DNA from: Planctomicrobium sp. | Lineage (GTDB): Bacteria; Planctomycetota; Planctomycetia; Planctomycetales; Planctomycetaceae | Direction: 5' to 3' | DNA length: 15,465 nt | NCBI GenBank assembly: GCA_018659505.1 | Contig: JABJMI010000625.1 | Span: forward strand, 1 to 15,465 | Notes under the pieces: model-generated | Database searches by the model: none | What the model saw: only the letters and a program-made list of their open reading frames with translations | What the model was told of the DNA's origin: nothing | Made by a program: the position numbers and the translations under genes | Shown here: piece after piece, positions 7,263-15,300 of the stretch | Layout of the letters: every line of letters starts with the position of its first letter | Numbering within the stretch: position 1 is the stretch's first letter

Positions 7263-8810
7263 TCAGTAAAACAGAACTTGAAGTTTGACCAAGCCGGGTT
7301 CAATTTGAGCGATTGTTTGTAGGAGTCGCTGTTGTTCTTGTTGTCTCAGTTGACTCACTGACTGTTTCACAGCGTTCCAGCTGCTGATGACCTGCTTCGC
7401 GTCCTGTTGGATTTGTCTGTCCGTTTCGGATTGAACGAAAGCATCGTGGAGATGGTGGGCAGCCTCGTGAAACTCATGCAGTTGCTGCTTGAATTGACTC
7501 CGAAAAGCGGGCTGATAAGTTGCAGATCCAACGACAAAACGCTCCCCATCGACAGCCAACTGATCCGCCAAGTTATCGATTGAGGCTGTGAGAGTAAGAA
7601 GTTCCCGTCGATCCAATTCTGGTTGCATGTGGAGCGAGTGTTTCAGGACGTCCAATGATTGTTGAATTAACTGAAGGTGTCGTTGAGCAGTCGCCTGAGG
7701 CAGGGATTGTGCGAGACGTTGAAATTCATTCCATTGTACTTCGAGAATCTGGAAGTCCCACGCGATTTCGTCGATTTGTTGAGTTGTTTCGACCGCGTGT
7801 GCAAAATCGTGCGCAGCGTGGTGGAATTCGTCCGCCTTCGCAATCAATACCTGTGGTCTCACCACTTCAAGGAGTTGCAACAAGGTGACGGTTTCCAGAA
7901 ACAAGTCAAACTCATGCTCAATCGACTGCGAGAGTCGCAACACAACATTCCGGTCAATCTCGACGGGAATACTAAGCAGCTCAGACATTTCACGCACTGT
8001 TTCTTCTACTTCCAAGATGTCTCGCTGAAGGCGTTCTGATTCAATGTCTCGCATGCTATTGGAAAAGGCTTTCCATGATTTTTGCAGGCTCTTTGTTTTT
8101 ATGACCAGTGCATCATAACTGCCCTGATTGACAGCAAACGTATATTGATCAGTTTCAGATTTGAGTTGATACCCGAGAGTATAGATCTGATTTCGATTTG
8201 GATTTCGATGCAATTGGTAGCGAAGTTCCTGATTCAAATGCCCTACTGTTGTCGACAAATTAGAAGCGAGACGTAATAAACTGGAACGATCATAGGCAGG
8301 CTGAATCTGCAAAATTTGGCGAACCTGTGAATCGAGTTCGGTAATTTCGTCGACTGCTCGCAACACATTCCATCCCATACCTGGAACCTGTTTAAGGCGA
8401 TGTGCCACGACCCGCCAGCCCTGATCGAAATCCATGACCTCGTTTACGATTTCGTTATGATTTCGCGAGACACTCGCTCGATTGACGAGCACTCGTGCTT
8501 TCGCATGTGACTCGATTGTTTGCGCCAAGAGAAGTCGCAGTTGCGGCATGTTTCGCTCTTCGATACGTAACATCATCACCAGTTGCCCCATCTGGTCAGC
8601 GAGGGTTCCCGCGATCGTCCGAACCTGATTTAATTCTTGACTGATGGGGATATTTTGGTTGCCACGATTCGGCCTCCGCTGATCAACTTGCGATTCGATT
8701 AACGACTGAAGTAACGACTCAACAAAATCTCGCCGTTGATCTCGGTTTGACTGTGCATATGAAGATGTTGTCAGCAGCAGCATCATGCTGAATACGAGAA
8801 AAGGCTTCAT
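7263..8810 (-). CDS. exported helical protein of four ~114-residue repeats, unknown
   Basis: Unknown family. 515 residues starting with a signal peptide (MKPFLVFSMMLLLTTSSYA, likely cut after residue 19), so exported to the periplasm or cell surface. The mature part is helical and rich in Gln, His and Leu. It repeats about every 114 residues: Trp at 132, 246, 360 and 478, and Asp-Arg pairs in DRSSLLRLASNL (174), DRNVVLRLSQSI (286) and DRRELLTLTASI (400). Each unit appears to be a helix of the FHHAAHDFAHAV kind, a helix with the Trp, then a long helix leading to the DR box. The last copy is truncated. There are no Cys residues in the mature chain and no haem motif. The frame stays open up to 8921, but GGAG at 8817-8820 and the signal peptide fix the start at 8810. 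It follows the small cytochrome-like gene by 76 bases, so the two may be co-transcribed. Confidence 0.85.
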   Translation of the reverse strand: MKPFLVFSMMLLLTTSSYAQSNRDQRRDFVESLLQSLIESQVDQRRPNRGNQNIPISQELNQVRTIAGTLADQMGQLVMMLRIEERNMPQLRLLLAQTIESHAKARVLVNRASVSRNHNEIVNEVMDFDQGWRVVAHRLKQVPGMGWNVLRAVDEITELDSQVRQILQIQPAYDRSSLLRLASNLSTTVGHLNQELRYQLHRNPNRNQIYTLGYQLKSETDQYTFAVNQGSYDALVIKTKSLQKSWKAFSNSMRDIESERLQRDILEVEETVREMSELLSIPVEIDRNVVLRLSQSIEHEFDLFLETVTLLQLLEVVRPQVLIAKADEFHHAAHDFAHAVETTQQIDEIAWDFQILEVQWNEFQRLAQSLPQATAQRHLQLIQQSLDVLKHSLHMQPELDRRELLTLTASIDNLADQLAVDGERFVVGSATYQPAFRSQFKQQLHEFHEAAHHLHDAFVQSETDRQIQQDAKQVISSWNAVKQSVSQLRQQEQQRLLQTIAQIEPGLVKLQVLFY

Positions 8811-8816
8811 TTGAGT

Positions 8817-8820
8817 CTCC
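8817..8820 (-). promoter_or_regulatory. ribosome binding site deciding the repeat-protein start
   Basis: GGAG on the - strand, six bases before ATG at 8810. It rules in favour of this start over in-frame codons further upstream, which would bury the signal peptide and overlap the preceding gene. Confidence 0.65.
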
Positions 8821-8886
8821 GTAACGTCTCTGAATACGAATTTGTAAGCAACCGCTCTTGCAACTGAATCGATGACTGGTCCATCA

Positions 8887-9270
8887 CTACTTAGGCTTGT
8901 GGACCTTGTGACAAGCTGCACAATTGGTTGTTTTCTTCAGCAGTGTACTCGCTTCTGGCTTTCCTTGAATCGAAGCTTCCACGGCAGCGATGAGAGCATT
9001 TGTCTTCTCTGACCAACTCTCTGAGCTCCCCTGTGGAGGCTTCATCCCCGCCATCACTTTCGACATTTCTAGTAGTTGCTGTTTTTCTTCTGCGGTTGCT
9101 TTGTCTGTCCCGACTTTGCGAACCAGATCACCCTTAAAGGCTTGCTTCATGATTTGCTTAATGTTGAGTTCTTCATCAGCGCTGACCGCTTTATTCGACG
9201 TCGAAGTCATGAGCAAAGCGGCACAAACAACAACAGCTAGAGTAATGAATGACTTTCTTAAAATATTCAT
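8887..9270 (-). CDS. small exported c-type cytochrome-like protein
   Basis: Probable periplasmic haem protein, 127 residues. The N-terminus is a signal peptide (MNILRKSFITLAVVVCAALL, likely cut after AVSA near residue 31). The body is a Lys/Glu-rich helical domain, and the extreme C-terminus carries one haem c site, CAACH, followed by KVHKPK. A C-terminal CxxCH after a helical bundle resembles class II (cytochrome c'-like) proteins, not class I, where the motif is N-terminal. KVMAGMKPPQGS holds candidate Met ligands, but the axial ligand is not certain. ATG at 9270 has GGA about ten bases upstream; TTG at 9273 is possible. The next gene encodes the exported repeat protein, and this may be its redox partner, which is inference from position. 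Confidence 0.85.
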   Translation of the reverse strand: MNILRKSFITLAVVVCAALLMTSTSNKAVSADEELNIKQIMKQAFKGDLVRKVGTDKATAEEKQQLLEMSKVMAGMKPPQGSSESWSEKTNALIAAVEASIQGKPEASTLLKKTTNCAACHKVHKPK

Positions 9271-9381
9271 CAATGTGATTTCCGTGTAAATCAGGTGATC
9301 GTGGTAACAGATTCCACTTTGTTATACCCCAATCATTGATGGAATCATACATGAATTCATTTTCAAGCCGAGAGAGAATGG

Positions 9382-10545
9382 TCAGGACTTGTCTCCAAAC
9401 CAACCTGTCTTGAGACCTGCCATGGTGAGTACCATTTGTTTTCCGATGTAAGGTAAATGCGGCATGATCGGTAACGAGGCATCTCGACCGAGTTGCAGGA
9501 TTCGGTTGGGTGTCTGGAAGAACGGTGTGAGAGTTGCCGTCAATGTTGAATAATAGCTCGTGGTCGGTGATCGCTTTGATTCGAAATTCTTGAGTGCCAC
9601 TCTGTAATCCTCTGTCTTTGCAATCTGTTGCGAGAGACACAGGGCATCTTCGAGAGCGAGGTTCAATCCTTGACCAAGGTGTGGACTGGTCGCATGTGCT
9701 GCATCTCCAATGAACGCTACGCGACCTTGTGTGACTCGTTTCATTTTCACGCTTCGATAGCTGGCGAAAATGAGTTCATCCATCGACTCAACGTGTTCAA
9801 CCGCTTCCGCTGCGGGTGGATAGAAATCGGCAACCTGACGCTTCCATTGGTCAACGCCAGCGGAACGGACGTTTGCTTCCTCTGTTTTCTTCAGTCCCCA
9901 AAAGAAACTGCATCGATTTTCCCCGACTGGCAACATCCCGATCAATCGTCCGCATCGTCCGACAACTTGCAACAACGTGTTACCATCGCCGGTGTAATTC
10001 CCAATTGTCCACAACGCAGCATCGGGATATTCGCGAATTGATCGAGTCAACCCTGAATGTTCGCGCAGTTTCGATCTTGAGCCATCTGCGACGATAAGCA
10101 ACTCGAATTGACCTTGGGGTTCACCCGAAGAGTTACTCAACTCGACGTTCGTCTCCGACTGCTGATACTCACTGATTTGCTGCCCTGACCGAATGTCGAC
10201 ACCGGAATTGCGACATCGTTGGAGCAGCAGCGTGAAGAGATTCCTCCGCAGCACTCCGAGTCCAAACAGATTTGGAGAGACCTTCGCGTAAGGCAGATTC
10301 ACCAGCGTACCACCGAGTCGATGCTTTGCGTGTAATCGATCGATCTGTGGAGAGACGTTGCGGATCGATTCCAATACCCCAAGTTCTTGCAGAACTTGTT
10401 GTCCGCTTGGTTGTAAAAGGATACCCGCACCGATTGGTCCGCACTCCGGTGACTGCTCGAAGAGAGTGATTTGGTGACCTTGCACCGCAAGTTGCCAAGC
10501 AACTGTCGTGCCTGCAATCCCACCTCCAACGACTGCGATTTCCAT
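9382..10545 (-). CDS. FAD-dependent monooxygenase/hydroxylase, UbiH-like
   Basis: Flavoprotein that would hydroxylate an aromatic or polyprenyl compound using NAD(P)H and O2; substrate unknown. 387 residues, usual for the single-component group A family. The FAD dinucleotide fold is at the N-terminus (VVGGGIAGTTVAWQL, residues 5-19, with the ribose-binding Glu in LFEQ). Next come the conserved Arg in GVLRRNLF, the DG motif VADGSRSKLRE (about 152-162) and the GD motif RVAFIGDAAHATSPHLGQG (about 275-293). There is no membrane segment. The start is ATG at 10545; TTG six bases upstream is an alternative, and the SD is weak (AAGAAG). It reads alone, 111 bases ahead of the cytochrome-like gene. Ubiquinone or menaquinone hydroxylase activity should not be assumed, since pigment- and aromatic-modifying enzymes share these motifs. 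Confidence 0.9.
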   Translation of the reverse strand: MEIAVVGGGIAGTTVAWQLAVQGHQITLFEQSPECGPIGAGILLQPSGQQVLQELGVLESIRNVSPQIDRLHAKHRLGGTLVNLPYAKVSPNLFGLGVLRRNLFTLLLQRCRNSGVDIRSGQQISEYQQSETNVELSNSSGEPQGQFELLIVADGSRSKLREHSGLTRSIREYPDAALWTIGNYTGDGNTLLQVVGRCGRLIGMLPVGENRCSFFWGLKKTEEANVRSAGVDQWKRQVADFYPPAAEAVEHVESMDELIFASYRSVKMKRVTQGRVAFIGDAAHATSPHLGQGLNLALEDALCLSQQIAKTEDYRVALKNFESKRSPTTSYYSTLTATLTPFFQTPNRILQLGRDASLPIMPHLPYIGKQMVLTMAGLKTGWFGDKS

Positions 10546-10873
10546 GATCAACTTCTTTCAACGCGAATTTGCGAGAATCTTATTTCATTCTGAATGTATG
10601 TTAACGCTCTCCAGTCAGGGAAATCTATCTTGCCTCTCTGTCAGAGGAATGTATCGTTGATCCTTGCGAAGCGGACCTCGAAGACACCACTTTAATGGAC
10701 ACCTTATTGCACTCTTTGGCGGTGACCTGCCCCCGAAAATTGGATCAGTTTTTTGGGTGCAAGTCATACTGATTCACAAATAGTTATTCACTCTCTGTTC
10801 ATTCCTTCGCAGAAAGCAGATTCTGCTATCTAGGCAGCATCTCCGAAAAGCCCTCCCCCATACGACTCTTGCT
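10546..10873. other. gene-free stretch with a possible IS3-like end
   Basis: 328 bases between the monooxygenase start and the end of dtd. Besides the candidate promoter, it has TGACCTGCCCCC at 10723-10734, which resembles the terminal bases of IS3-family elements, and a small perfect palindrome AGCAGA-T-TCTGCT at 10815-10827. There is no transposase fragment, no matching second end, and no RNA gene that I can see. Confidence 0.4.
10577..10604 (-). promoter_or_regulatory. possible sigma-70-like promoter for the monooxygenase
   Basis: On the - strand, TTAACA (10604-10599) and TAAGAT (10582-10577) are separated by 16 bases and would start RNA about 25 bases before ATG 10545. The match is five of six and four of six to consensus. 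It is weak support only. Confidence 0.3.
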
Positions 10874-11323
10874 TCAAAACAGCTTTTGACTATCCAGCAG
10901 AAGTGTCACTGGTCCGTCGTTGACGAGTGCGACGTCCATGTGTGCCTGGAATGTCCCGGTTTCAGTGGGGACTCCCTGGGCTCGCAGTTCTGAGACGAAG
11001 CTTTCGTAGAGTGGCTTCGCTTTTTCTGGGCGAGCGGCTTCGTTGAAACTTGGTCTGCGACCTTTGCGGCAATCTCCGAACAAGGTGAACTGACTAATGA
11101 CCAGCAGGCTTCCACCGACATCAACGATGGAACAGTTCATCTTCTCGTCAGCGTCTTCAAAGACTCGCAGTCCGATGATTTTATTGGCGAGGAAATTGAC
11201 ATCAGCTTCGGTATCGCTGCCTGTGATTCCCAGCAGGACGACAAAGCCTTTTTCGATCTGTCCGACGATCTGTTCATCGACAGTCACACTCGCGGAAGAA
11301 ACTCGTTGGACAACGGCACGCAT
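10874..11323 (-). CDS. dtd: D-aminoacyl-tRNA deacylase
   Basis: Removes D-amino acids (and glycine from mischarged tRNA-Ala) from tRNA; a cytosolic homodimer. 149 residues, full length. It begins [16 protein letters not shown] and keeps the two active-site signatures SQFTL (77-81) and NDGPVT (135-140), the latter holding the cross-subunit Gly-Pro pair. Other matches are [20 protein letters not shown] and [12 protein letters not shown]. The usual FGADM near residue 125 reads FQAHM, a small variation outside the catalytic motifs. ATG at 11323 has no Shine-Dalgarno site; instead a pyrimidine-rich heptad array ends six bases upstream. It lies 54 bases after the phosphotransacylase gene on the same strand. 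Confidence 0.97.
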   Translation of the reverse strand: MRAVVQRVSSASVTVDEQIVGQIEKGFVVLLGITGSDTEADVNFLANKIIGLRVFEDADEKMNCSIVDVGGSLLVISQFTLFGDCRKGRRPSFNEAARPEKAKPLYESFVSELRAQGVPTETGTFQAHMDVALVNDGPVTLLLDSQKLF

Positions 11324-11329
11324 TGGGAG

Positions 11330-11357
11330 AGTTTAGAGTTGAGGGTTTAGAGTTGAG
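11330..11357 (-). repeat. heptad array upstream of dtd (4 units)
   Basis: On the - strand this reads as four consecutive 7-mers: CTCAACT, CTAAACC, CTCAACT, CTAAACT, i.e. a 14-bp unit repeated twice with one mismatch. It is pyrimidine-rich, contains no SD-like sequence, and ends six bases before the dtd start codon. A 12-base inverted repeat (ACGCT, two bases, AGCGT, at 11366-11377) fills the rest of the spacer directly after the upstream stop codon. Confidence 0.8.
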
Positions 11358-11377
11358 AGAAAGTTACGCTAAAGCGT

Positions 11378-12274
11378 CTAAATGAGTTGCAGTGCGTAAG
11401 CCAATGAGTTCATTCTTGTTTTTACGGAATCGGCTCGGGACATGAAAACGACTGGGCTTGTTGTTCCACAGAGGATTCCGCCGAATTGACAATCGGCGGT
11501 ATACATAATGCCTTTGACGGTCAGGTTCGCTGCCAGTAGGTTTGGGAAAATCATCGCATCGGCTGCACCGGTGACATCTCCCGCGATTCCTTTTTTGACT
11601 CCCGCATCGACTGCATAAGCAAGGTCGAAAGAGAGTGGTCCTTGAATGAGGCAGTCTCCAAACTTACCTTGATTTCCCTGTTGAACAAGTTGCTCGGCGT
11701 CCTTTGTGTCAGGGAGTGAGTCGGTGACTTTCTCTGTTGCGGACATAATGCCGATTCGTGGAATAGGACAGCCAAGCTTGCGGGCAACTTCGACTGTACT
11801 CTCAATCAATTCTGTTTTCTGTTGCAGATTCGGCTCGATAGTGACTCCCGTATCGGTGAGCAAAAAACTTCGACTGTCTTTTGCGATCTCCATTAAAACG
11901 ATTTGTCCGATGGCTTTACCGGTGCGTAATCCAGTTTCTTTATTCAGTATCGCCTTCATCAAGTAAGGAGTCGAGATTTGTCCTTTCATGAGCAGTTTTG
12001 CTCGCCCTTCGCGAACTTCTTTGACTGCCATCGCTGCGGAGTCGGGTTCTTCTTGGATAAGCTGAAAATGTGAGAGATCAATCTCCAGCAACTTCGCGCG
12101 CTCTTCAATTTCCTGAATATCCCCGGTCAAGATCGGAGAGACCCAGCCTTTTCTACGTGCTAGGTCGAGAGCTTGAATCACAGTGGTATCTGCCCCGCCC
12201 GCAGCAGCCACTGGAACGGGAGTTTCGAGTTGATCGACCGCAGCATAGAGTTGCTCGAATGATTTCAATGACAT
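11378..12274 (-). CDS. ptb: phosphate acetyl/butyryltransferase (Ptb-like)
   Basis: Exchanges CoA and phosphate on an acyl group (acyl-CoA plus phosphate to acyl-phosphate plus CoA); cytosolic. 298 residues, the size of phosphate butyryltransferase and of the catalytic domain of Pta, with no regulatory N-terminal domain. Family features in order: VAAAGGADTTVIQAL (about 22-36), LLMKGQISTPYLMKAIL (94-110), FLLTDTGVTIEPNLQQK (137-153), QGPLSFDLAYAVD (211-223), GDVTGAADAMIFPNLLAAN (232-250) and the C-terminal SRADSVKTRMNSLAYAL (279-295). ATG at 12274 lacks an SD site; a heptad array lies just upstream. No butyrate or acetate kinase is present in the window, so the pathway (acetate overflow, fatty-acid or branched-chain turnover) is open. 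The acyl chain preference between acetyl and butyryl cannot be told from the sequence. Confidence 0.88.
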   Translation of the reverse strand: MSLKSFEQLYAAVDQLETPVPVAAAGGADTTVIQALDLARRKGWVSPILTGDIQEIEERAKLLEIDLSHFQLIQEEPDSAAMAVKEVREGRAKLLMKGQISTPYLMKAILNKETGLRTGKAIGQIVLMEIAKDSRSFLLTDTGVTIEPNLQQKTELIESTVEVARKLGCPIPRIGIMSATEKVTDSLPDTKDAEQLVQQGNQGKFGDCLIQGPLSFDLAYAVDAGVKKGIAGDVTGAADAMIFPNLLAANLTVKGIMYTADCQFGGILCGTTSPVVFMSRADSVKTRMNSLAYALQLI

Positions 12275-12279
12275 GAAAG

Positions 12280-12314
12280 ATAGGAATTAGGAGTTGGGAA
12301 ATAGGAATTAGGAG
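12280..12314 (-). repeat. heptad array upstream of ptb (5 units)
   Basis: On the - strand, five consecutive 7-mers with no interruption: CTCCTAA, TTCCTAT, TTCCCAA, CTCCTAA, TTCCTAT. It fills 35 of the 48 spacer bases and ends five bases before the ptb start codon. Composition and period match the array ahead of dtd, but the 7-mers differ in sequence. Confidence 0.8.
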
Positions 12315-12322
12315 CACACGAT

Positions 12323-15300
12323 TCAGCGCTTCGCAGCGTTCGCAGTTTGTCGATTACTTAGGCTTCTCATGTAGGCGTACAAATTTGCCAGATCGGCGTC
12401 GGTAAGATCCTTGAGGAGACCAGCCGGCATCAGCGATTGATTTCTTCTCCGCTTGACTTCGATATCATCTGCTTCGATGCGGTATGTCTGGTTGTTGGAA
12501 TCTCGAAGAACGAGACCATCGACCGATTCGTACACGATCAGACCTGAGCGGATTTGCCCATTTTTGGTCACAATTTGAGTCGTTTGGTAACGAGGGGAAA
12601 CGTCTCGGTTTGGGAAGACAATCGCAGTGAACAAATCCTCTTGAGAGAATCTTCCAGCGACACCACTCAAGTCTGGACCTAATGCACTGCGACCGCCATG
12701 GCACTGAGCGCAAGCACGTTTCTTGAAGAGGGACTGCCCCGCAGCTTCGTCTCCTTGGGACCAATCAATGGCTGCCAGTCTTGTCTTCAGGTCATCAATG
12801 CCGGTCTCTTCTGTTCCGGATTGAGCAACGAAGCTCTCCGGAAATTTCTCGCGGACGGTTTCGGTCCATTGATCGATGACTTCTTTTTGAAGCGAGCCTG
12901 CTTTCCCGAAAGTGTAGCCAAATTGAGTCTTCATATTACGACGAAGCATCTCGACAATTTGATCGCGAACTCGCAGTTCTTCTTCCTTGTTCCCCATGCG
13001 TCGTAGGGCGTAGACAAGAGCAACATTCTCCTCAGCATCTTCGGAAGGAGGCAGCAATCCCAGGGCGGAAATACACTGCTGAATTGTTTCAAGGGTCGCA
13101 GTGTCGAGCGCTTTGTAAAAGTATTTCCGATCTGCTTCTTGTGGATCACTTGCTAATGCAATGATCACGGAATTTCTCATCGCGAAATCATCAAATTTCT
13201 CTCGCAACAGTTCTTGATCTGCTGCTTCTAATGACTCGGCGAGCAACAAGATGACGTCGGAACTCCATTCATAGTCAGGGTTCGAACGTATCTGCTTTGA
13301 GAAGGCTCTAATTGCATCATCGAAGCTCTCTGGAGGAAATGTGCTAATAAATTGGACATGCCCGGGAGCTCCAAAACCGGGAGTGTTGAGAATCGCAAGC
13401 GGTAAGGCGGCATCTTTCTCAGCCAAGACTAAGTACATTTCCAGTGTGCGGTCTGCCCAGTTGCTGTCTTGTCGCAGGTTGCGTGTTGCAATTTTCGACT
13501 CCAGATTCACTAATGCGCGGGCAATGGTCGCTGTCTGTTCGGGAGACCGTTCGGCTGACATTCGTGAAGCGACAATCAGCAAGTGGATGTCCTCGACTGG
13601 ATGAGATTCCTCAGTGAGTTTTTGAAGCACCGCCTGAAGAAGCTTTGGAGACGCGGACTGAATCATTGAAAGGACTCTTTCGTACTCGCGATCAAGAAGT
13701 TCATCCCCCGAGGGATACAACTTCTCCATTGCGTCCGCAACAAACTGAACCACTTCTGGGTGGTCGCCAAGTGGAGCGGGCGAAGCATATCCGTCGTAGA
13801 CAGCTGCGACGTCAGCCTGGTCTGGTACGAGGTCGCCCAGCCCGAGTTGCAAGACACGGACTGCTTCCAGCTTGAGTTTGTTGTCTCGATCAGAATTCAA
13901 GATCCGTGTCGCAATGTCGAGTGAGTAGATCTGTATGTCCCCGACTTTGACTGCATACGCCGCTGCGACTGGAATGGAAGCATTCCAACCAGTTTTAAAA
14001 CCGACAGCAGCCACATCGCGGAATGTCTGATTATCCATATTGATGAGCAGTCTCATTGCCGACTGACGAACGAACTTATCTTCATTTCCGAGAACGGCTC
14101 CGATTGAATCGACATAGTCCTTGAGAACTTTAGGTTTTGCACTGATCAATGCCTCCATCGCAGAGCGTACAACCAGGGGGTGTTTATCCTTCAAGAATTG
14201 AGCAAGATCACGGAAACCGGGTTCGGCTGGATCGGATCGTCCAAGTGACCATGCAACTCGGGCACGCACAACAGGATCAGAATCGGCTGCGATTCCATAA
14301 ACTAAGTCACCATCCAGACCACCGAATTTCTCTGTGAGGATTTCTATGGCACGAACTCTTTCATTCGTCGTGAGACTTCGATCCATCGCAGCATTGATGA
14401 ATGGCTCACTCGTGAGTTCTTCAACCAATGGTTCCCACACGCGCCTTGACCAACTGCTGAGAGGTTGTGGAGCTTGTAAACATCGCTGCACTTTCTCAGC
14501 ACGTGAGAGAGCCACAGAACTTCCAAAAGTTGTTTGAGGGTGAGCATTAGATGGAGTTGTCGCTTGAATACGATAAACTCCACCGCGTGTTCCGCGACCT
14601 CCGACACTCACATACAGTTCTCCATTGATGCCGACCGCCACGTCAGTCGGAGCGAAACCGTGTTGACCGATTGCGGTCATAAAGTCGATTGGCTCGCTGC
14701 TCCATGTGCTTCCATCTTGCTGCATCGGCATGGCGATGACGCGACCGTACGTCCAGTCGAGAACAAAGAGCGCTCCGTGATAATTCTCAGGGAATTGTGT
14801 ATGTCGATAGGTTTCGACACCTGTCGGTGATCCGCGACCAAAGGCGCCGACGACAGGCGGCATATCGAAGAACCAGTCTGGGCGTTTCCAACTGCGAGTT
14901 TGCCATCCTTGATGCGAACCGGGCAAGACATGATAAACCCGCGTCGGTCGATACCACGGCAGACTGATGTCTCGTTCTCCATCGCTGTCGAAACTGAAGA
15001 TATCTCCCACATGACCAAAGTCGAAATCATAGGCGTTTCGGAACCCATGGGCATATATTTCACTACCGGAGAGGTCCGGTTTGAATCTTAGAATCGTTCC
15101 TGCCAATGGTTTCTTAACAGGAGAGGTTTCCAAAGTGATGTATTTATCAGTGATTCCTGCGTAGTTGCCTGCGATGGCATACCACCAACCATCTGGGCCT
15201 TTTCGCATCGCGTGTAGATCGTGCTCTCCGCCGGTTTTCGTTTTCCAGAAGGTATCGGGAGGACCATCAGCGACGTCATCGGAATTCCGATCTTTGTAGC

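Noticed and set aside
8811..8921. In-frame extension of the repeat-protein gene upstream of 8810
   Set aside because: It would overlap the end of the cytochrome-like gene and place the signal peptide internally; GGAG sits exactly in front of ATG 8810.
9300..9381. TATAAC as a -10 box for the cytochrome-like gene
   Set aside because: No -35-like hexamer lies 16-18 bases upstream.
10815..10827. Palindrome AGCAGA-T-TCTGCT as a terminator for dtd
   Set aside because: The loop is one base and no T-run follows on the - strand.
13279..13287. GGTTCGAAC, resembling a tRNA T-loop box
   Set aside because: It is inside the cytochrome coding sequence, and no cloverleaf can be drawn around it.
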